Shown here: positions 56,053 to 64,000 of the stretch, piece by piece
How the letters are laid out: each line of letters begins with the position of its first letter
How positions within the stretch are numbered: the first letter of the stretch is position 1
Assembly (NCBI GenBank): GCA_022496805.1
Contig: CM040088.1
Coordinates: forward strand, 25,403,501-25,467,500
DNA: 64,000 nucleotides
From: Pohlia nutans
Lineage: Eukaryota; Streptophyta; Bryopsida; Bryales; Mniaceae
Direction of reading: 5' to 3'
Program-made: the position numbers and the translations under genes
The notes under the pieces: generated by a model
The model's database searches: none
What the model saw: only the letters and a program-made list of their open reading frames with translations
Told to the model about the DNA's origin: nothing

Positions 56053-59000
56053 ATGAGCTTCCGTCGTGAATTTCTCGGGGTTTTGGTGATTACTGTCCTG
56101 GCGAGAGTTTGCCTCTTTGGATTCACCGTGTCAGCGGAATCCAGTATATATGGGAGACGATCGCATCAGCTGCTGCGGATTCAGTCAGAGCGTGGCTCCG
56201 CGCTCGTGCTGCCTCTGGAGGAGTCGAAGAGAAGCGGCGCGGTTGTGAATCGTCAGTTTAAGGAGCGGAGGCGAGGGCTTGAGTATGAAGCGGAATGGGA
56301 GAATGCGCGTATGACTCTTCACGACGATTTGCTCACGAATGGGTGCGAGTTTCGCTACATTCCATGAATATATTCGTCGATTTACGAAAAAAAATCACTT
56401 TTCATGAAGCTTTCATCAATTAGGGTTTTGTCCCAACCGGCTACTGGTTTGAAGTCCTTTTGGGAAGCGTAGTGTTGATCAGATCGGGCTCTAGCTTGCA
56501 ATGTCGTGAATTCCCTGTCCTGCCAATCTACCAGATGAATCATTCTTCGATCTTTAGTCGAGGGTTCTATTCTTCTAGAACTCTGTAGAATCAAAGTTTC
56601 TGTTTAATTTCGCTGCCTGGCGCAATGGCAAGTATCTGCGGTGGTGAGTAATTTAGATAATATCGTCAGGAGTTCCAAGAATTCCGTGTGGTATGGTGAT
56701 TAGAAAGCTGCTGGGAATAGGGGCCATCTACAGGTGTATATATGATTCAAGATAAATGCGTATAAGGGGGATATCCATTTAGGCTTCTTCGCAACCTTGA
56801 TAGTGAGAGTGTGATATCAATGAGGTAGCATCTCTTTTAGCGGGGGGTGATTTGTGCAGCTAAATTTATTGCGCGTCCACAGATTAACCTACAAATTGCA
56901 TCCGTGATGAATGGGGAAGACATGTTTTCTTCATAGTGTATGCAATGGTCGAAACTATAGAATCCTGTCATGGAAAATAGTTCCTTCGTATCATGGATTC
57001 CTAAGTCCAGCGTTAGGCCGTTCAATGCGATGTTTTCCTTCACAATAAGACATAATTCTGTAATTTTAATGAATTTAATTTATTTATTTTTATCATTTTC
57101 GAGTTTATAGGTCGAAAGGGATCAATTTGAATTCGAATGATCTTTTAGTCGTGAAATGCTGGAAGATTTGCGTACAGAACACTATTTGTCGACATTGACG
57201 AGGCTGAGCACACAAGCAGTATGTGTTGTTTCCTCTACTTGATGACTGAGATTTCATCTTGGACATGGAGAGAAAGATGTGGCTTGACGAAGTTGCTGAT
57301 CAACCCGTAGGTTTTGAAATGTAGGTACTACACGAGCAGGGTTTTCATTGGGACACCTCCGCAGGAGTTTGCACTTATAGTGGACACCGGAAGCACTGTT
57401 ACATACGTTCCCTGCTCCACCTGCACTCGTTGTGGCAAACATCAGGTATGGTTTGACATGGTTCTGCTTCGTGCTGTGGAGCTGATCAACTAGTAGTCTC
57501 AATCAAAGAGTATCTGACTCATCCAAAGGTTGTGTTAGACTGAGAATTGAACGTTCGTATATCACCCAGTCTTCAACTAGATGTGGTGGAGGTTTGTATG
57601 ATTACTTGACGAATGGGTGGGGTACTTGGTTAATTCTGATCGTTTTACGCTGCACAGGACCCTCGTTTTGTGCCTGACAATTCAAGCTCGTATGAGGCGG
57701 TCGCTTGTGATTCACCAGACTGCATAACAGAGATGTGTGACAAGAATCACCAATGCAAATACGAAAGGATGTATGCTGAGATGAGTTCCAGCGAAGGAGT
57801 ACTTGGGAAGGACCTACTGGGGTTTGGTCCTACCAGTCGGTTGTTACCTCAGCCCCTTTTGTTTGGTTGTGAAACTGCCGAAACTGGAGATCTCTATATA
57901 CAACGTGCTGATGGCATTATGGGGCTGGGACGTGGTCCGCTCAGTATTGTGGACCAGCTCGTAGGGAATGGAGTCATGGAGGATTCGTTTTCCCTTTGTT
58001 ATGGTGGCATGGACGAGGGTGGGGGTTCCATGGTCTTGGGAGCAATTCCAGCCCCTCAAGGCATGGTGTTTGCAAAATCAGATCCAATGCGCAGGTCTCA
58101 TTACTGCATCCTCTTGGATTCACTCTTTAGCTCTGAAATCGCCTATTTTTAAGCATCAAAGGATGCGATTAGTCCAAAAAGAGACAGTGGTTGATATGCT
58201 GTTGTGAAGAAATTCATATCTTGGAGTTAACTTTTAGTTGAGGGTGTATGAATTAATTTATTTTTGGTTACTGACTAAATGTTGGGTTGCAGCAATTACT
58301 ACAACCTTGATTTATCCGAAATTCAAGTGCAAGGAGTTAGCTTGAAGCTGGAAAGTAAAGTTTTTAATGGAAAGTATGGCACGATCATAGACAGTGGGAC
58401 AACGTACGCCTATCTTCCCGATGGCGCTTTTGAACCTTTCAGGGATGCTGTAAGTGAACCCCTCTTTCATAATTTTTTGGTTTGGCTACTGTATCCCTTT
58501 GCAAGCTATCAGGTGTTCTCATGGTTGGATTAACTTGTTTGTTAACAGAGGACAAATCTCCATTACTTGGTGTGTAAAAATAGGCATCTGTTCAGATGCG
58601 CCCATGATATTGAAACCACCATACTGTTGGGTTTACTTCACACTAATTTTTTGGGTTTTAATTGGCGATTGAGAGCGCAGATTATTCAACAGCTTGGATC
58701 CTTGCAAGCTGTGAACGGTCCTGACCCAAATTATCCTGATATTTGTTACGCAGGTGCAGGAACGTGAGTATTATTTGTCTCACTCAAGAATAGCTGACTA
58801 GTTTTCCTAAGTGCCTTGAATGTTTGGGCTTGGTATGATATATATTTTGTGAGCACATATGTTGTATCTTTGAATGTAGAGTTTCCTCTTTGGATCATAA
58901 ATGGACCATGGGCATTTTTTAGTATTTAGTGTGGATTCAGCCTATTTTGGAATATTTGTGCCGGTCCTCTTTCATGTATGCGGTCTTGTATATTGGTGCT

Positions 59001-61635
59001 GTTTAAATCTGTACTGATTGTATGGGTGCTTGTGTAACAGTGAGACAAAGGAGCTGAGCAAGCATTTCCCTCCCGTTGACTTCGTATTTGCAGGGAACAA
59101 AAAGGTTTTTTTGGCGCCAGAAAACTATCTATTCAAGGTGCGCCATATCATGTTTGTGTTTTAAGCCATTTCACTGATGATTACGCAGTTTCAAGTCCAA
59201 AGCTCTTTAGTGCAGTCTTTGTCCTTGCAGCTGAAAAGTCGTAACCCTGGACTGCGTGAGAGGACATATATGTGCCATCCATCCCTTTGAAATTTAGGGC
59301 ATGATTTTTTCTTTCTATTGTTACATTTTGTTACCTTCCTTGAAGGTTCCTTAATTATTTATTTCAGCTCGTATAGATATGGAAGCAACCACTTTTGGCC
59401 ATTTGGGCACGTGGGGGTTAAATCACACATGCCAAGGCCAGCTAATTTGGAAACATTTCACCTACAGTCGAGGAACTAATTGGGCATTTAAATTTAGTAA
59501 AATATTTGTCTCTTTCATTATATCCTCTCTTTAGTTCCTTTCATTTCCGTCAATTTTTATCTCAGAACCTATTTGCTTCACTCTACATATCGCAAAGATC
59601 TTATATTTACATCTCATTGTGCATTTTATGCACTTCTCCAAATATAGTAATATTTATCTTGTTGCTTTTTGATAATCTCTTTGACCACAGCATTCAAAAG
59701 TACCAGGGGCGTACTGTTTAGGTTTTTTCAAGAACGTTGACGCTACCACACTACTTGGAGGTAGTTTTGTTGGCTGTATTTTGCATTCTACCATTGTTTC
59801 AAACAATATTAATGATGGCTTTTAATTTATGCTCGATTTTATCGGTTTGTGTTCTTTTATCCTTTACAGTTAAGTTCAAAAGCAGTATTAGATAAACCCT
59901 TTTTGTGCCTTTTTCTTTGAATCTGGGGGACTCTGTAAACAGATCTTGCTGTCCAGTCAACCATATGACAGCTTAATGATCTGTGCTCACTATGCAACGT
60001 CTTGTTCTAATGAAGAACGATACTTGGAATTGTGCAGCGATTGTTGTGCGAAATATGTTGGTTACGTATGACAGGTTCAATCAACAAATTGGTTTCTTCA
60101 GGACGAATTGCACAAATTTGTGGAGCATTTTGCCTGCTGAAGCCCCAATTAGACCGCAACCAGCTGTATCCCCGGCAAATGAGCAACGACCCCCTGTCGA
60201 ATCACCTACAGCCCCTCCATTATCAACACAATCACCGGCACCTTTGCCAGAGGGTATGTATATACAGAATCAGGCGTCTGCACTGTCTTGTTGGCTCTGC
60301 TTATTTGAAATATAATACATGTAGAAGCTGTTGTGAGATGGAATATTTAGAAGAGAAGTCAGTCCAATGGTGAGGGAATTGATTTGTCTCATGCCCAAAT
60401 CAGGAACATAAATGTCTTGATGGCCTTATATCCCTGTCGTTCAAGGAGTTATATGAGAAAACGTTTGTGGTACTGAAGACAGTGAAAAACTTAAATGCAT
60501 CTTTAGGACCTTTTATATATGTCATGGCATGTGTTGGTTTTCTGGATCTTAGAAACATCAATTTTTACTTTTCATGTTATTGACTAAATACTCCACTTTA
60601 CAGCTGAACAAAATTTTGGGAGCATCGAACTGTTAATTGCACTAGATGCAAATGTTACCACCTTTTCAAGTCAGACCCCACTATTTATATCAAGCATGGC
60701 TTCTGAGCTTGCTGTTTTACCGTCACAGGTTAGAACCGAATATTTTTGCTATGCGTTCTGCTTTTCTACTTTTTGTTGCAACCTATTTTCAAACTGAACC
60801 ATGTAGATTTTTTTTGTGTTAAAGTAAATATCATACTCACTAGGGCCCAAACTGTCTTCCTCTGTATGCTGATAGTTTCAGAAATATCTGCCGATCGTAG
60901 GTTTCTTGAGGTTCTCGAGTTCATTTATGTATTTATGCTTTGTCCCAAGTGTTATGCAGATAAACATTGAGGAGGTCAAAGAAGAGGAGGGGCATGTAGT
61001 TGTGCGATGTATTATATCTGCAGCATCTTCAAATCATTTTTCATCTTCTTCTGCAAAGGTTCATTTTCTTACCTTGCAGAATTTTTATGCTCTGAATTGT
61101 CTCCCTTTTGCATTGCTGGAGAGTCAAGCAAATGGTTTTTCTTGTTTGTGTTCTCATTGGCGCTATCTCTCACAAATGGTTACTTTGGTAGGCATTGGCA
61201 TCGAAGTTTGAAGAGCATACTGTTCAACTGCCAGAGATTTTCGGTGCGTATCACCTGAGAAGCTGGAAAGGTCTGCCTCCCTCAAAATGGTAAGGCGCTC
61301 ATTCACATTTCCTTGTGCTGCACTAGTACTGTCTGGTCTTTTCACATTTGAATTCGTGGGGCAACTCCAGGATTGTCATTGTCATATTCACATTCTTCTA
61401 TGTTTCTAAGAATCTTATGTTGCTTTGTCACAGGGCTTGGATTCATTCCGAAAAGGTCAAGGTGGGTGTCATAATTGCAGTGTTAATAGGAGTGGTGATA
61501 ATGCTTGCAGTTGTTGCAAGTTTAGCATACTGGTATTTCGCTAAATATAGACGCAGAGACCAAGTCAAATACAACAACTTGGAGGAAGTAGAAACAAACG
61601 AAGAGGAAACATTGATTGGTGACCAACAATTGTAG
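56053..61635 (+). CDS. Membrane-anchored pepsin-like aspartyl protease (A1 family)
   Basis: Exons are 56053-56342, 57325-57445, 57658-58094, 58293-58449, 58681-58763, 59041-59137, 59691-59760, 60038-60253, 60604-60728, 60960-61058, 61192-61289 and 61434-61635; all phases join to 664 residues. A signal peptide occupies about residues 1-30. The first catalytic motif is VDTGSTVTY (Asp117), the second IDSGTTYAYLP (Asp316). Family blocks include YYTSRVFIGTPPQEF, YAEMSSSEGVLG, ADGIMGLGRGPLSIVDQL, NGPDPNYPDICY and IVVRNMLVTYDR. A proline/serine-rich linker is followed by a conserved C-terminal region and one transmembrane helix (about 605-630) with a basic stop-transfer KYRRR and a short acidic tail. 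It resembles the Arabidopsis At3g50050 group from memory. Likely in the secretory pathway or plasma membrane; substrate unknown. The start at 56053 is the first ATG in frame. Confidence 0.93.
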
Positions 61636-61947
61636 TCACTCAGAACTGATCTGTACAATACACCTAGTAACTAGGAAAGGGGTGTCATTATTTCGATTTC
61701 TTACGTCTCAGGTAGAAAATAGGTAAGGACAGTTCTGTGACCCTGCTGATTTGACCAGTGATATAAAAAAAAACCAGGTGCCCTCTCAAAGCATTCGTGC
61801 TTTGTGCTTCTAGCAGGTGGACACTCTCGTCTGTCCTATTGTTTGAATCACTTTGCTGAGTCGGGCAAATACTCGTATTGAGCTAACATTTCAGGTTTAA
61901 CGTTGCTTCGGGGGCCCAATTCTGTGCGAAATGGAAGGACCAGGACT

Positions 61948-64000
61948 TTACGGGAGGGAGGCCAAGCGGGAGGCTTGCATTTGCATGAGTGAGGCAATGT
62001 CGGGGTCTGAGGAGAGAAGGATTTCGAATCCATCTGCGAGGGCAGCAGATGTGGTATTGGTGAGGAGCTGCCAGACTAGGGCGCCAGCGCCAGCGCCTCC
62101 TTCAACGGCCGAGTCGTAGATGGCATCGAACATGGAGCTCATGGCGGACACTCGCACGCTCTTGTTGTAGCCACCCATCCTGCTGGATTTGCCGAACTCA
62201 GCAAACAGCACGGGTTTCTTCAATATCACTGCACCGTCGTCGATGTGGGTTCGTATCCATGTGCCCATGAACTCTCGCTTCTCGGCCTCTGTCAGTGAAG
62301 GTACCCTGAACCCCAATTCTTTCATTATCTCACTCTTCTTGACGTTCTGATTAGAATTTATTACGCATCAGAGATCAGCATAGCATCAACTTTGCATGGG
62401 AGCCAGCCTGGATTCCGGCGGGTGATATATTAGAGAGAATCAAAATATGATCAGAATTGAATGGTGTGTCAGAATTGAAGCGCTATGTGTAGAATGTATT
62501 AGGGGGTGTCGACTTTAACTGCCAGATTCTCTTCTTTCTTTCCATTTGAGCCTTTTCAAGTAAATCGCCTCTTTTTATCTGAAAGCGAGATCTGGGGTTC
62601 GGTGATAGAGGTTAGAAAATAATAGAGGAAAAATTGAGGTTAATGGCGGAGCATAGTATCATACCAGTTGTCAGGGTAGGAGTGAACACTGGCGAAGTCA
62701 ATCCCAGGAATTTGATGGTTGCGGATGAAGTCGACTCCATATTGTGTGGAGAAGCGTCCGGGGTTTGAATTTTCTTGACCAAGCGACTCTGGAAAGACAG
62801 TGGAACTGTAGAAGCCTTCCAGCCCACTTTCCAGCAAGTGGTTCGCATCCAAACTCTTCACATATGTAGTCATTTCTTCTGCCCAGGCCTGCCACAGGGA
62901 ACTCAAGCTTCATGGAACAGCCGAGTTTGCATCAATTTCCCGTGGTTGAAGGAGGCACTGATTGAGTAGTATCTTGGAAGAACATTATGAATCAGAGACG
63001 AAGGTACATCAATGCCCCAAGAGGGTTTCTAAAGCAAAGATTTTTCAAGAATTGTAGGACTGAGTGGAGTCGAGAATGGTTTGAAGAAATATGAGCCCTC
63101 TCTAACCGTGGAATTCGATCCCTGCTCTCGAATTCTGTTGTATCAAATGTATTTTAATTTGATTTTAAAAATACGAAGAGTACATATGGAAGAGTGACAT
63201 GCCTGGAAGGTATTTCCGGTGGTGTCGCTGCTGCAGCGAGGCTCATTCATAAGCTCCCATGCAAAAATGGCTGGCTCATCACGGTAAGCCACCCCCGTGA
63301 TCGTGTTTATTCTCGTCACCACTGTCTGCTCGTTGGAATCCAAACAACGTTTCTTCAGATAACTTTCAGAAGTGTGTGTCTGTGCAGGATTCAAGGAAAG
63401 TCGACGCCAGAGTAGCTCAGAAACAAATTAAAGCAGTGTGTTCAATTTCACCTTGATGTAATTCTTGAACCAGCCACGGATGGTTGCATCCGAGAAGAAG
63501 TCATCTTCGGCCACAAGATTCGCTCCTGCATATTGGTTCGCCCATGCAACATACTGCGGCTTGCCCCCGTAGTCACCGTAGTTGTTGACCAAGCTCAGAA
63601 TCAACCGAATTCCTTTCTTCTTCGCCTCCGACACAACGAAATCCAGTCCCTACAGTGCCAGAATCTCTTTCAGGTATGTGTCAATGAATGCAGGGATCTT
63701 TGGTACAAGAGCCAAATCTGATCATGAAGTCCAACACAGTCATGCTAAACCTCAAACCGTTTTGGGCGTCCATGTCTGAGCTGAACATGACGTTTCTCTT
63801 GAAAACGGTTTTGTGCGTGCATGTTCATCAGCTGAGTTACATGATTTTGGAGGTTTCACAATCTGATTGGTGTAGGGTGGAATTTAACGGGTTGTGCTGT
63901 CCATTGCAATTAAAGAAGGTAGGTACCTGAAAGACGTTTTCATCAAACTGGCCAGGCGTGACTTGCAGAGGATGGTAATCAGTGCCATCAGCGAAAGCCC
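61948..64000 (-). CDS. MAN: GH5 mannan endo-1,4-beta-mannosidase (5' truncated by window)
   Basis: A secreted endo-mannanase that cuts mannan and glucomannan backbones in cell walls. Readable exons in transcription order are 64000-63927 (partial), 63649-63452, 63325-63203, 62888-62665 and about 62332-61948. Landmarks are [50 protein letters not shown] (acid/base Glu), [14 protein letters not shown] and [10 protein letters not shown] (nucleophile Glu), ending LASLP. The intron after exon 63325-63203 starts GC (CAG|GCATGT), a GC-AG intron. The join between 62665 and 62332 is unresolved: the only in-frame solution I found changes the conserved Trp of PDNW to Cys, so a small exon may be missing. 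N-terminus, signal peptide and start lie beyond position 64000. Convergent with the protease gene, 312 bp apart. Confidence 0.9.

Overview
This is nuclear DNA of a land plant. All six recognisable protein-coding genes have spliceosomal introns and plant-type products. A gene matching the methyltransferase half of betaine lipid synthase points away from seed plants, which as far as I know lack that pathway, and towards a bryophyte, lycophyte or fern. Introns are long (up to 2.4 kb) and packed with small non-autonomous DNA transposons. I saw no LTR polyprotein, no functional tRNA gene and no CRISPR-like array.

Layout. 1-4.4 kb: a foldback transposon with long inverted arms made of hairpin-bearing subrepeats around a central ~103-bp tandem array. 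4.4-5.2 kb: a G-rich degenerate minisatellite. 5.2-10.1 kb: intergenic DNA with a CACTA-type foldback and a long hairpin MITE. 10.3-11.9 kb: ribosomal protein eL18 (copy 1, + strand). 15.6-15.85 kb: a 92-bp tandem repeat. 16.0-28.1 kb: an eight-exon GH3 beta-xylosidase whose introns hold a dozen MITEs. 28.1-32.2 kb: repeats. 32.4-33.8 kb: eL18 copy 2 (- strand), an intact inverted duplicate of copy 1. 34.9-35.5 kb: a decayed Tc1/mariner transposase. 36.5-43.7 kb: TTAA-flanked, CACTA and PIF/Harbinger-like MITEs, some nested three deep. 44.4-49.3 kb: an F-box-like/RCC1-repeat gene. 51.4-53.0 kb: a single-domain BtaB-like methyltransferase. 55.1-55.7 kb: a minus-strand promoter (telo-box plus TATA) followed by a candidate C/D-box snoRNA. 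56.1-61.6 kb: a membrane-anchored aspartyl protease with 12 exons. 61.9-64.0 kb: a GH5 endo-beta-mannanase (- strand), cut by the window edge and convergent with the protease.

How the genes relate. There is no operon-like logic. The beta-xylosidase and the mannanase both act on hemicelluloses in the apoplast, and the protease is probably secretory. The two eL18 genes lie as inverted repeats on either side of the beta-xylosidase, so recombination between them could flip that gene. The least ordinary content is the foldback element, the TTAA-targeting MITE families, the nested MITE cluster at 41.8-43.7 kb, the stand-alone BtaB-like gene and the candidate snoRNA unit.

Exon boundaries were placed by hand from GT/GC-AG sites, reading phase and remembered family sequences. 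No search or transcript data were used.
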